Shown here piece after piece: positions 39,157 to 47,632 of a DNA stretch of 47,670 nucleotides (positions within the stretch are counted from its first letter, which is position 1; the number at the start of each line of letters is the position of its first letter). Both the position numbers and the translations under genes were made by a program. Source of the stretch: Amphibacillus indicireducens (GTDB lineage Bacteria > Bacillota > Bacilli > Bacillales > Amphibacillaceae); contig NZ_BAABDL010000117.1 in assembly GCF_039539605.1 (NCBI RefSeq), forward strand, positions 1 through 47,670, given 5' to 3'. The notes under the pieces were generated by a model, which saw nothing but the letters and a program-made list of their open reading frames with translations, was not told the origin of the DNA and did not search any database.

Positions 39157-39900
39157 ATGAAAATGCAACAACCAAAACCATTTATGTTTAAAGAAGGGGA
39201 ACGTGCGGTATTATTACTACATGGGTTTACTGGCCATAGTGCTGACGTTAGAATGCTCGGACGTTTCTTACAGACAAAAGGCTATACTACTTATGCACCG
39301 ATTTATCGAGGTCATGGTGGGAATCCAGAACAATTGCTAGAAGGTGGAGCTGAAGCGTGGTGGGCAGATGTGCAAGACGCCTATCAGAAGCTGAAAGACG
39401 AAGGTTATCAGAAGATCGCTGTTGCCGGTCTATCTTTAGGTGGTATTTTAGGGTTAAAACTTAGTTATTCTGATCCAGTCGTTGGCATAGTTCCTATGTG
39501 TACTCCAATGATTTTAGATGAAGATCATCGACTTGATGATGGCTTCCGTTTTTATGCAAGCCAATATAAACAACGTGAAGGCAAAAGTGATGACGTGATT
39601 GAGGAAGAAGTTGAGGTGCTTGTGAAAAAGTCAGCACCACTATTTAGTCAAATTACCGAGTTGATCAACGAAGTTCGCCAATCGCTAGATTTAATTTATG
39701 CACCGACATTCGTTGTTCAAGCTGAAGATGATCAAATTATTAATCCAGAAAGTGCGACTTATATTTACGATCACGTTGAAGCAGATCCAAAAGAAATTAA
39801 CTGGTATCAAGATGCGGGGCATGCGATTACTCTAGGGAATAAAAGAGATCAAGTTCATCAAGATATTTATCAATTTCTAGAATCACTTAACTGGGATTAA
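39157..39900 (+). CDS. est: carboxylesterase (Est30/YvaK family)
   Basis: A 247-aa alpha/beta-hydrolase. The oxyanion-region LLLHGFTGHSADVRMLGRFL is at residues about 18-38, the nucleophile Ser is in AGLSLGGILG, the acid Asp in VVQAEDDQIINPES and the His in DAGHAITLG. This pattern is that of the thermostable Est30 and B. subtilis YvaK, monoacylglycerol-type or short-chain ester hydrolases. Position between secG and rnr is the conserved place of this gene in bacilli. ATG 39157 is chosen; GTG 39139 precedes the GGAGGG ribosome binding site. Confidence 0.92.
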   Translation: MKMQQPKPFMFKEGERAVLLLHGFTGHSADVRMLGRFLQTKGYTTYAPIYRGHGGNPEQLLEGGAEAWWADVQDAYQKLKDEGYQKIAVAGLSLGGILGLKLSYSDPVVGIVPMCTPMILDEDHRLDDGFRFYASQYKQREGKSDDVIEEEVEVLVKKSAPLFSQITELINEVRQSLDLIYAPTFVVQAEDDQIINPESATYIYDHVEADPKEINWYQDAGHAITLGNKRDQVHQDIYQFLESLNWD

Positions 39901-39943
39901 ATCAAAAAAATAAGCACATATTAAATAGAAAGAAGGTGAGATA

Positions 39944-42193
39944 ATGGAAGATTTAAGAGAGAAACTATTGGGATTTTTTAAAGATGAATCAGACCGACCG
40001 CTTAAAGTTGAGGAAGTGATGACGGCATTAGAACTTGACAGTAACGATGGTCAACTTTTTGCTTCAGTTATCAAAGCATTAAACAGTTTAGAACAAGATG
40101 GAGAGCTGATTTTAACGAGGAAAAACCGTTACTCGCTACCAGAGCGAATTGGCTTAGTTAAAGGAACAATCCAAATGCATAAGAAGGGGTTTGCTTTTCT
40201 AATCCCAGAGGATGAAAGTAGAGCAGATGTCTACATCAATCCGACAGACTTAAAAGGGGCGATGAACCGTGACATTGTTTTTGTTCGGATTATCTCCGAT
40301 CCAGTTGGTGATAAGCGATTTGAGGGTGTCGTTGAACAGATCATTGAACGCCATTCAACACGAATTGTCGGTACCTATGAAGACAAAGGTAGCTTCGGTT
40401 TTGTCATTGCTGATGATAAACGGATTCCAAATGATATTTTTATTAAAAAAAGTGAATCACTTGGTGCGGTTACCGGTCATAAAGTGATCGTCCAGATTAC
40501 TAAATTCCCTGAAGGTACGATGTCAGCTGAGGGAGAAATTGTTGAAATTCTTGGACATAAAAATGATCCAGGCATGGATATTTTGTCGATCATTCATAAA
40601 TACGGAATTGCAATTGATTTTCCAGCAGAAGTGATGGAGCAAGCTGAGCAAACAGCTGAAACAATTGAGCCAAGTGAACTTGAAGGACGTCGTGATTTAC
40701 GAGATGAACAAATCGTCACCATCGATGGTGCTGATGCGAAGGATTTAGATGACGCAATTTCTGTTAAAAAATTGGCTAACGGCAATTATAAGCTCGGTGT
40801 TTATATTTCAGATGTATCGTATTATGTTGAACAAGATTCACCGATGGATCAAGAAGCATACGATCGTGGGACGAGCGTTTATTTAGTTGATCGAGTGATT
40901 CCAATGTTGCCACATCGACTGTCAAATGGAATTTGTTCATTAAATCCTGGTGAAGATCGGTTAACATTGGGCTGTGAAATGGAAATCGATCCAAAAGGTG
41001 TTGTTGTCAGTCACGATATTTTCCAAAGTGTGATCAATAGTTCGGCAAGGATGACCTATAAAGAGGTCAATCAAATCCTCGTCGATCAAGATCAATCCGT
41101 CAGGGATCAATATGCGGAATTTGTTCCATTATTTGAAGCGATGGAAGACTTAGCAGAAATTTTACGTCAAAAACGGTTTGGACGTGGGGCTATCGACTTT
41201 AATTTCAAAGAAGCACAAGTACTCGTTGATGAATCGGGTCACCCAACAGATGTTGTTATCCGTGAGCGATCCGTCGCAGAGCGATTAATTGAAGAGTTTA
41301 TGCTGATTGCGAACGAGACTGTTGCCGAGAATTTCCATTGGATGGAGATGCCGTTTATTTATCGAATTCACGAAGATCCAGATGAAGAAAAACTGCAAAC
41401 TTTTTATCAGTTTGTTGGTCAGTTTGGCTATAACATAAAAGGAACAGCAAATGAAGTTCATCCGCAAGCGTTGCAACAAGTCCTTGATCTCGTTAAAGGT
41501 GAGCAAGAGGAAATGGTGATTTCAAAATTGATGCTTCGGTCATTAAAACAGGCAAAATATGACTTTAACAGCATCGGGCATTTCGGTTTAGCAACTAAAT
41601 ATTACACACATTTTACTGCACCGATTAGACGTTACCCAGATTTAATTGTTCATCGATTAATTCGGACCTACTTAATTAACGGTAAAATTGATCAAAAAAT
41701 ACAAAACCATTGGAAATCGAAGTTGCCTGAAATCGCAAAACATACATCTGAACGCGAACGGATCGCGGTCGATGCAGAACGAGAAACAGACGACCTGAAA
41801 AAAGCAGAATTTATGCAAGACAAGATCGGCGAGGAATTTGATGGTGTGATCAGCTCAGTGACAGGCTTTGGTTTATTCGTTGAACTAGAAAACACTGTAG
41901 AAGGCTTAGTTCACGTCACCGATTTAACCGATGATTACTATCACTTTGATGAACGAAGTTTTGCCTTAATTGGTGAGCGTACCGGCAATGTCTTTCGGAT
42001 TGGGGATGCGATCACAATTAAAGTAGCAGATGTCAATCTAGAGGAACATTCTGTTGACTTCGAAGTCGTTGGTATGAAGCAAAAAGCACGTAGAAAAGAA
42101 ACGCCAAAGCATGAACAACCAAAATCAAAGAATAAAAAACAAGGTAAAAAACTTAAACCACCGAAAGCGCGCAAGAATAAAAAACGCAAATAA
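39944..42193 (+). CDS. rnr: ribonuclease R
   Basis: A 3'-5' processive exoribonuclease (RNase II/RNB family), 749 aa, which can unwind structured RNA and degrades mRNA released by trans-translation. N-terminal winged helix (residues 1-65), cold-shock domains (LVKGTIQMHKKGFAFLIPED; GTYEDKGSFGFVIADD), the RNB catalytic core with Asp-rich VTIDGADAKDLDDAIS, YISDVSYYVEQ, FTAPIRRYPDLIVHRL, an S1 domain (EFDGVISSVTGFGLFVELEN), and a Lys-rich tail (KNKKQGKKLKPPKARKNKKR). Close partnership with smpB/ssrA downstream fits function. AGAAGGTGAG precedes the ATG. Confidence 0.97.
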   Translation: MEDLREKLLGFFKDESDRPLKVEEVMTALELDSNDGQLFASVIKALNSLEQDGELILTRKNRYSLPERIGLVKGTIQMHKKGFAFLIPEDESRADVYINPTDLKGAMNRDIVFVRIISDPVGDKRFEGVVEQIIERHSTRIVGTYEDKGSFGFVIADDKRIPNDIFIKKSESLGAVTGHKVIVQITKFPEGTMSAEGEIVEILGHKNDPGMDILSIIHKYGIAIDFPAEVMEQAEQTAETIEPSELEGRRDLRDEQIVTIDGADAKDLDDAISVKKLANGNYKLGVYISDVSYYVEQDSPMDQEAYDRGTSVYLVDRVIPMLPHRLSNGICSLNPGEDRLTLGCEMEIDPKGVVVSHDIFQSVINSSARMTYKEVNQILVDQDQSVRDQYAEFVPLFEAMEDLAEILRQKRFGRGAIDFNFKEAQVLVDESGHPTDVVIRERSVAERLIEEFMLIANETVAENFHWMEMPFIYRIHEDPDEEKLQTFYQFVGQFGYNIKGTANEVHPQALQQVLDLVKGEQEEMVISKLMLRSLKQAKYDFNSIGHFGLATKYYTHFTAPIRRYPDLIVHRLIRTYLINGKIDQKIQNHWKSKLPEIAKHTSERERIAVDAERETDDLKKAEFMQDKIGEEFDGVISSVTGFGLFVELENTVEGLVHVTDLTDDYYHFDERSFALIGERTGNVFRIGDAITIKVADVNLEEHSVDFEVVGMKQKARRKETPKHEQPKSKNKKQGKKLKPPKARKNKKRK

Positions 42194-42206
42194 TTTTTCA
42201 TTAGAA

Positions 42207-42246
42207 AACTTAGCGTTCGCCAAGCCTTTAGGCGAATGCTTTAGTT
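42207..42246 (-). repeat. stem-loop repeat, copy 2 of 2
   Basis: GCGTTCGCC, nine bases, GGCGAATGC followed by TTTAG. It is the reverse complement of 3159-3198, nearly identical over 40 bp. Placed 14 bp after the rnr stop, it may act as its transcription-ending or mRNA-protecting hairpin. Confidence 0.75.
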
Positions 42247-42247
42247 C

Positions 42248-42880
42248 GTACTAGTTTAGAAAATTACAAACTTCGTTAGTTATGGATAACTTTGTACTTG
42301 TTAAATGTCTAAGGGCCTTTATGAGTAATGTCTAACAATTTGTTGCTATTCATTGTATATCAAAGGTATTTTAAGTGAGATACCTGATGATTAGCCCCTA
42401 TTCGTTAGAGATCGGATCGATTCAGGGGTTGATCTCTGACGATCAGCTCCTATTCGTTAGATATCGGGTTGATTCAGAGGTTGATTTCTGACGATTAGCC
42501 TCTATTCGTTAGATATCGGGTTGATTCAGAGGTTGATTTCTGACGATTAGCCTCTATTCGTTAGATATCGGGTTGATTCAGGGGTTGATCTCTGACGATT
42601 AACTCCTATTCGTTAGAGATCGTTACGATTTTGAGGGGATCTCTGATGATTAGTGCTTATTCGTTACCTCTCTGACGATTTTCTAGCGAGATAGGGCACG
42701 ATTAAGTACTATTCGTTACCTCTCTGACGATTTTCTAGCGAGATAGGGCACGATTAAGTGCTATTCGTTACCTCCCTGACGATTTTCTAGCGAGACAGGG
42801 TACGATTAAGTGCTATTCATTACCTCTCTGACGATTTTCCAGCGAGATAGGGCACGATTAGCTCTATTTGTCATATTTAC
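42248..42880 (+). repeat. array C of the 52-bp node repeat, with leader
   Basis: The leader 42248-42387 matches that of array B. Then type-1 nodes CTATTCGTTAG occur at 42398, 42450, 42502, 42554 and 42606, followed by type-2 nodes near 42657, 42709, 42761 and 42813, all about 52 bp apart, and the degenerate terminal node CTATTTGTCA at 42864. The unit at the type switch (GATCGTTACGATTTTGAGGG) is nearly identical to that in array B. No reading frame. It separates rnr from smpB. Confidence 0.92.
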
Positions 42881-43134
42881 TTAATAAAATCACCGTATAA
42901 CACCCAACCGTCTTGAACTTCAAAGGCTTTTTTATTTGGAATTTTCCCAAATACCTCAGGAGTAAAATCAAACCACGCGTGCCTCGCTGCAGTGGAGTGC
43001 GCAAGCTCAAATTGAATAGTTTCAAATAATCCAGGTTCACTAAAATAATCATCCCAAAAATAACGCACTTGCGCATAGGAATCCCCTTTGATATTGTCCG
43101 AAATCAATAACCAGCAGTCTTGCTTTTCATTTTG
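42877..43134 (-). pseudogene. C-terminal gene fragment, family unknown
   Basis: An 85-codon open stretch that reads like a real protein (QNEKQDCWLLISDNIKGDSY, AQVRYFWDDYFSEPGLFETI, ending VQDGWVLYGDFIK) but has no plausible start: upstream is TAA, and the first usable codon is an internal TTG without ribosome binding site. Best explained as the 3' remnant of a gene truncated by rearrangement between rnr and smpB. I do not recognise the family. Confidence 0.5.
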
Positions 43135-43400
43135 TTAAAAACGTGTCTCAGCTAATTTTTGATCGGTGATCAGTGGGGGTAATTCGATAATGGTTTAAAT
43201 TCAAAAGATATCGCAGTGCAATTGTCAATAGCCCTCCACTGATTGAAGTATCACCTTATCATCGCATAGTCAGTTTATTTCTATCCAGTAGAAAGCTTGT
43301 TTTCTATTATTTTAAACAGAGTCCCAACTGCTGGGATGATTGTATTTGTAGTCTGAACCTGTTAAAATTGTAACTGTCTTAAAGTGAAGGAGGGTTGATG
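43135..43400. other. intergenic region before smpB
   Basis: No complete gene. It contains the smpB promoter candidate (TGTTAAAAT, 43359-43367) and a short TCCCAACTGCTGGGA dyad at about 43321-43336. The stretch 43140-43260 may be further remnant of the fragment's neighbour, but no frame supports it. Confidence 0.4.
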
Positions 43401-43865
43401 ATGCCCAAAAATCAAAGTAAAGCAATTGCTCAAAATCGAAAAGCGTCACATAATTATTTTATTGAGGATACGTATGAAGCGGGACTCGTACTCCAAGGTA
43501 CAGAAATTAAATCGATCCGCGCCGGTCGTGTTAATATGAAAGATAGCTTTGCCCGCGTTGAACGTGGCGAGGTGTTTTTGTATAATCTTCATATTTCCCC
43601 ATATGAGCAGGGAAACCGCTATAATCATGAGCCGACTCGAACACGAAAACTACTTCTGCATAAAAAGCAAATTAACAAATTAATTGGTGAAACACAACAA
43701 GCAGGTTATTCACTCGTTCCATTAAAGATTTATATTAAGAATGGTGTTGCTAAAATTTTGATCGGTTTAGGTAAAGGGAAAAAGCAATATGATAAACGTG
43801 AAGACCTGAAAAGAAAACAAGCTAAGCGTGACGTTGACCGTGCGCTGAAAGATAGCTTGCAATAA
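43401..43865 (+). CDS. smpB: SsrA-binding protein SmpB
   Basis: SmpB binds tmRNA and brings it to stalled ribosomes for trans-translation. The 154-aa beta-barrel protein has the family segments IAQNRKASHNYFIEDTYEAG, LVLQGTEIKSIRAG, NLHISPYEQGNRYNHEPTR and the basic C-terminal tail (GKKQYDKREDLKRKQAKRD) that mimics an mRNA in the A site. ATG 43401 is chosen of two adjacent ATGs because it is 6-7 nt from AAGGAGGG. It lies immediately upstream of its RNA partner ssrA. Confidence 0.96.
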   Translation: MPKNQSKAIAQNRKASHNYFIEDTYEAGLVLQGTEIKSIRAGRVNMKDSFARVERGEVFLYNLHISPYEQGNRYNHEPTRTRKLLLHKKQINKLIGETQQAGYSLVPLKIYIKNGVAKILIGLGKGKKQYDKREDLKRKQAKRDVDRALKDSLQ

Positions 43866-43955
43866 GACTTGCATTATCCTGTCAATTTGTTATAATAAAG
43901 TGTAGAAACAAAACAACTTCATACGAAGCTTAAACTGTTTTGTCCCTTATTTTAC

Positions 43956-44318
43956 GGGGGCGTTCTGGATTCGACAGGGGTAGTTTGAGCTCAAGTGGCA
44001 TGTCGAGGTTACGGCTCGTAAAACGTTACACGCCAATAATAACTGGCAAAGAAAATAATTTCTCTTTAGCAGCTGCTTAAGCACTGGTAAAGGATCCTTC
44101 CCAGCATCGCCCGTGTGCCGGGTCTAGGGTCTCAAACTTAGCGGGATACGCTAGATATCTTCCGTCTGTAGACATCTAGAAGAGTTCAATCAGACTAGCT
44201 ACGAGAAAGCCTGTTGATTGGCGGAATCGCTAGCGAAACACTAATAGATCAACTACACATGTAGATGCTTGAGTGGCGATATCTCTGGACGTGGGTTCAA
44301 CTCCCACCGCCTCCACCA
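43956..44318 (+). ncRNA. ssrA: transfer-messenger RNA
   Basis: A 363-nt one-piece tmRNA. The 5' end GGGGGCG pairs with CGCCTCC near the 3' end (one G-U), the alanine-type tRNA domain ends GTTCAACTCCCACCGCCTCC and an encoded ACCA, and GGATTCGACAGGGG is the conserved 5' segment. The tag frame at 44045-44080 (GGC to TAA) gives GKENNFSLAAA, preceded by the Ala carried by the tmRNA; the end is LAAA where most bacilli have LAA. It directly follows smpB. Confidence 0.95.
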
Positions 44319-44402
44319 ATACATAGCTAACTATTGGTGTGAGTGGCTTTTAACAAGCCGTGGTAACAATCGTGGCAATATTATTTATCAACATACACAA
44401 GT

Positions 44403-44428
44403 CGTCTTCTATATAGAAGGCGATTTTT
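44403..44428 (+). terminator. terminator after ssrA
   Basis: CGTCTTCT-ATAT-AGAAGGCG followed by ATTTTT. An earlier ACCAATA/TATTGGT stem (44314-44338) covers the tmRNA 3' end and may guide processing. Confidence 0.7.
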
Positions 44429-44429
44429 G

Positions 44430-44671
44430 CGTTTAAAGATCAAAATATGAATTGTCACCAATCAATCGGGTTGATGCCTTTTTTTTGTTTATTCTTTTCT
44501 CACTAAGTAATGATTCATTACAATCATGCACATACTACTTCAAAGACAAACAAATAAATAAGCAAAAAGAGTTTAACATAAGTCAATAACGGTTAAATCA
44601 ATAATATGTATGCTTGTTATCATTCATTTTTTTAGAGAAATTCAAGTTATAATTTCAAAGGAGGCTAAACA
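44430..44671. other. control region of the sucrose genes
   Basis: No gene is seen. TATAAT (44648-44653) lies close to the GGAGGC ribosome binding site. An ATCAA-TCGGG-TTGAT stem with a T8 tail lies at 44459-44485. I found no convincing antiterminator (RAT) or LacI-type operator, so the mode of sucrose induction is unknown. Confidence 0.4.
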
Positions 44672-46051
44672 ATGAAACACAAAGAAACAGTTGACAAATT
44701 ACTTGAGGTTGTTGGTGGTAAAGAAAATATTCAAAATTATGAACACTGTGCGACCCGATTAAGAATCATTTTAAAAGATGATAGTAAGGTGAGTAAGGAA
44801 GAAGTAGAAGCGATACCGGAAAACAAAGGTTACTTTTTCAATACCGGTCAGCACCAGTTTATTTTTGGAACAGGAATAGTTAATGCTGTTTATCAAGATT
44901 TAGAGCAAGTTATGGATGGGGGAAGTTCTGGTGATGATCAGCATTCAGATTTTAAGGATGATGTCTATAAAAACTTAAATCCTGTTCAAAGAGTTGTACG
45001 AACGTTAGCTGATATTTTAGTGCCACTTATTCCTGCACTTGTTACGACTGGTTTATTAATGGGGCTACGTGGATTACTCGTTGAACTTGGGATGGATATG
45101 TCTGACACGTGGTTAGCGCTTTTTGAAATGTTAACAGACACGGCCTTTGCTTTTCTACCTGTTTTAATTGCATATAGTGCGACGCGGAAGTTTGGTGGTA
45201 ATGCGATTATCGGGATTGTCGTTGGTTTAATGATGGTTGCACCACAGCTACCCAATGCGTGGGCAGTTGCTGGTGGTGATGCCGAGCCGTTAACACTGCT
45301 TGGTGTGTCGATTGTTGGCTATCAAGGATCGATTATTCCAGCGATTGTTGCAGGTTGGTTAATTTCTAAGTTAGAAAAATGGTTAAGAAAAGTTGTCCCG
45401 CAAATGCTCGATTTAGTCGTGACGCCATTTGTTAGTTTGACTGTTACGATTACAGTGATGTTGCTTATTTTGGGACCGTTTTTGCAAATGTTAGAGACAG
45501 GTGTCATTAATTCAATTGTCTATTTAGTTGAGGCACCATTAGGAATTGGTTATATCATTTATGCTGCATTCCAGCAATTACTTGTAATAACGGGTCTGCA
45601 TCACTCGCTTAGTATTATTGAAATAAGTTTGCTCAATGATACAGGTGTGAACGTGTTAAATACATTAGGAACAGCAAGTATGGCTGGTCAGTTTGGAGCT
45701 GCGATTGCCACAGCGATGTTAATGCGGGATAAATTGAAACGAAGTAATGCCTTATCTTCGACGGCTTCAACTTTATTTGGAATTACTGAACCATTACTAT
45801 TCGGTGTTAATTTACGCCATATTCGCATCTTCATCTCAGGTATGGTCGGTGGTGCAGCTGGTGGCCTGCTGACGTCTATACTAGGCCTAGCGGCAACTGG
45901 TATGGGAATTACCTTTGTACCTGGCTTATTACTTTATACGAGTAGCATTTGGGTATTTATCCAATATATTTTAGTGATCGCTGTTTCATTTAGTGTTGCG
46001 TTTATTCTTGTACGTGTGCAATCAAAAACGATCCGGGATGAAATTAATTGA
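44672..46051 (+). CDS. sacP: sucrose-specific PTS EIIBC component
   Basis: A 459-aa membrane permease that phosphorylates sucrose during uptake. The EIIB domain (residues 1-85) has the phosphorylated Cys in NYEHCATRLRI; the EIIC domain (about 105-455) has ten or so hydrophobic segments and GITEPLLFGVNLR. There is no EIIA domain, so it must use a glucose-type EIIA made elsewhere. Sucrose is inferred from the following sucrose-6-phosphate hydrolase gene (25 bp away) and the EIIB/EIIC type; trehalose permeases look similar. GGAGGC precedes the ATG. Confidence 0.88.
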   Translation: MKHKETVDKLLEVVGGKENIQNYEHCATRLRIILKDDSKVSKEEVEAIPENKGYFFNTGQHQFIFGTGIVNAVYQDLEQVMDGGSSGDDQHSDFKDDVYKNLNPVQRVVRTLADILVPLIPALVTTGLLMGLRGLLVELGMDMSDTWLALFEMLTDTAFAFLPVLIAYSATRKFGGNAIIGIVVGLMMVAPQLPNAWAVAGGDAEPLTLLGVSIVGYQGSIIPAIVAGWLISKLEKWLRKVVPQMLDLVVTPFVSLTVTITVMLLILGPFLQMLETGVINSIVYLVEAPLGIGYIIYAAFQQLLVITGLHHSLSIIEISLLNDTGVNVLNTLGTASMAGQFGAAIATAMLMRDKLKRSNALSSTASTLFGITEPLLFGVNLRHIRIFISGMVGGAAGGLLTSILGLAATGMGITFVPGLLLYTSSIWVFIQYILVIAVSFSVAFILVRVQSKTIRDEIN

Positions 46052-46075
46052 GACGAGTAAAGAAGGAGGAAACGA

Positions 46076-47530
46076 ATGAACCCTCTCCATAAAGAGTTAA
46101 ACAATTTTTATCAAAAAATGAACTTAGGGTCTTTGGAAAAAATGGTTGACCAGGATCAGTGGCGCCTGAAGTATCATGTGATGCCACCGATTGGGTGGTT
46201 GAATGATCCAAATGGTGTGATGCAGCACGATGGTATCTATCATTTGTATTATCAATATTCGCCGTATGATGCAGAGGGTGGTTTGAAGTATTGGGGGCAT
46301 AAAACGTCAACTGATTTAGTGACGTTTGAAGATCATGGGATTGCGCTTTATCCTGATCAGCCCTATGATTTGCATGGTGTGTATTCGGGCACGGCTTATG
46401 TTGAGGATGGGCAAATTCATTATTTTTACACTGGGAATGTGAAGCATCTTGGTGACCATGATTATATCTCGTCTGGACGTGAGCAGAATACGGTTCATGC
46501 GGTGAGTCATGATGGTGGTTTTACGATTCAGAAAGTTGGTTGTGTGATTCATGCCGATGATTATCCTAAAGAATTTAGTCAGCATATTCGTGATCCGAAG
46601 GTATTTAAGCATAGTGAAAGGTATTATATGTTACTAGGTGCTAGGGATCTAGAGAGTCAGGGGCAAGTGATCGTCTATCAGTCGGATAATTTGGTTGATT
46701 GGCGTTATCAAGGTGTATTTGCAGGTCCTGATCAAAAGTTGGGCTATATGTGGGAATGTCCTGATTATTTTTCGCTTGATGGTGAAGATGTGTTAATTTT
46801 TTCACCACAGGGTGTTGAGCCGGAAGGATACCTCTATCAAAATGTTTATCAAGCGGGCTATATGTTAGGTAAGCTTGATCCGTCTCTGATGCAGTTTTCT
46901 AGTCAGGAAAAATTTGTTGAGCTAGATCGTGGATTTGACTTTTATGCGCCACAAACATTCTTGGATGAGCAGGGGAGGCGTATTTTATGGGGTTGGATGG
47001 GTTTGCCTGATGAGGATGGGGCGATTACGAATCCAACTGTTGAACAGGGCTGGCAACATGCTATGACATTGCCTCGAGAACTGTCGATTGAACAGGGGCG
47101 CTTAAAGCAGAGACCCCTGCCTGAGTATAAAAAACTTCGCGGACAACATTTTGAAGATACTTTTGAATTGACTGATCATTATCAGAATGAGCAGTTATTT
47201 GGTGAAGTTTATGAACTGATTGTTGAGGTTGAGCGTGTTGAAAGTGAGCTTGTACTTCATTTGAGACAGGATACAGTGCTTCGTTATGATCATGATAATA
47301 AACGTTTACATTTAGAGTTAGGAGCGTCTGGTTTTGGTCGAGATCAGCGTACAGTTGAACTTGACGGCTTGACTCAGTTGCATATTTTTTCTGATCGTTC
47401 TTCGCTAGAGATATTTGTTAATGATGGTGATTATGTGTTGACGACACGAATGTATCCGGAGCAAAATCATGATCTGGTTGCTTTCGAAGGCCAAGCAAAA
47501 TTAACGATCAATAAATGGGCGCTTGATTAG
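46076..47530 (+). CDS. sacA: sucrose-6-phosphate hydrolase (GH32)
   Basis: A 484-aa cytoplasmic GH32 enzyme cleaving sucrose-6-phosphate to glucose-6-phosphate and fructose. The nucleophile Asp is in GWLNDPNGVMQHDGIYHLYY, the transition-state Asp in IRDPKVFKH and the acid/base Glu in MWECPDYFSL; the C-terminal beta-sandwich ends ..SLEIFVNDGDYVLTTRMYP. AAGAAGGAGG precedes the ATG. It forms an operon with the EIIBC gene; fructose then needs a fructokinase not in the window. Confidence 0.95.
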   Translation: MNPLHKELNNFYQKMNLGSLEKMVDQDQWRLKYHVMPPIGWLNDPNGVMQHDGIYHLYYQYSPYDAEGGLKYWGHKTSTDLVTFEDHGIALYPDQPYDLHGVYSGTAYVEDGQIHYFYTGNVKHLGDHDYISSGREQNTVHAVSHDGGFTIQKVGCVIHADDYPKEFSQHIRDPKVFKHSERYYMLLGARDLESQGQVIVYQSDNLVDWRYQGVFAGPDQKLGYMWECPDYFSLDGEDVLIFSPQGVEPEGYLYQNVYQAGYMLGKLDPSLMQFSSQEKFVELDRGFDFYAPQTFLDEQGRRILWGWMGLPDEDGAITNPTVEQGWQHAMTLPRELSIEQGRLKQRPLPEYKKLRGQHFEDTFELTDHYQNEQLFGEVYELIVEVERVESELVLHLRQDTVLRYDHDNKRLHLELGASGFGRDQRTVELDGLTQLHIFSDRSSLEIFVNDGDYVLTTRMYPEQNHDLVAFEGQAKLTINKWALD

Positions 47531-47537
47531 GCGCTAG

Positions 47538-47566
47538 AAACCACCCGAGTTGGGTGGTTTTTTTGT
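47538..47566 (+). terminator. terminator after sacA
   Basis: AAACCACCC-GAGTT-GGGTGGTTT followed by T-run. Confidence 0.9.
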
Positions 47567-47591
47567 TGGGGTTTTAGCTATTTTGAAAACG

Positions 47592-47600
47592 TGCTATAAT
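47592..47600 (+). promoter_or_regulatory. extended -10 promoter at the window edge
   Basis: TGCTATAAT, preceded by TTGAAAACG, which resembles part of a cre site. It points to a transcript running off the window. Confidence 0.45.
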
Positions 47601-47632
47601 AACCTGAGTTTTGCAGTTAAAACAAAGAAAAA

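Noticed and set aside
44430..44671. A SacT/LicT antiterminator target or a LacI-type operator before sacP.
   Set aside because: The short stem at 44459-44485 does not resemble a RAT sequence, and the CAATAACGGTTAAATC stretch is not a good palindrome.
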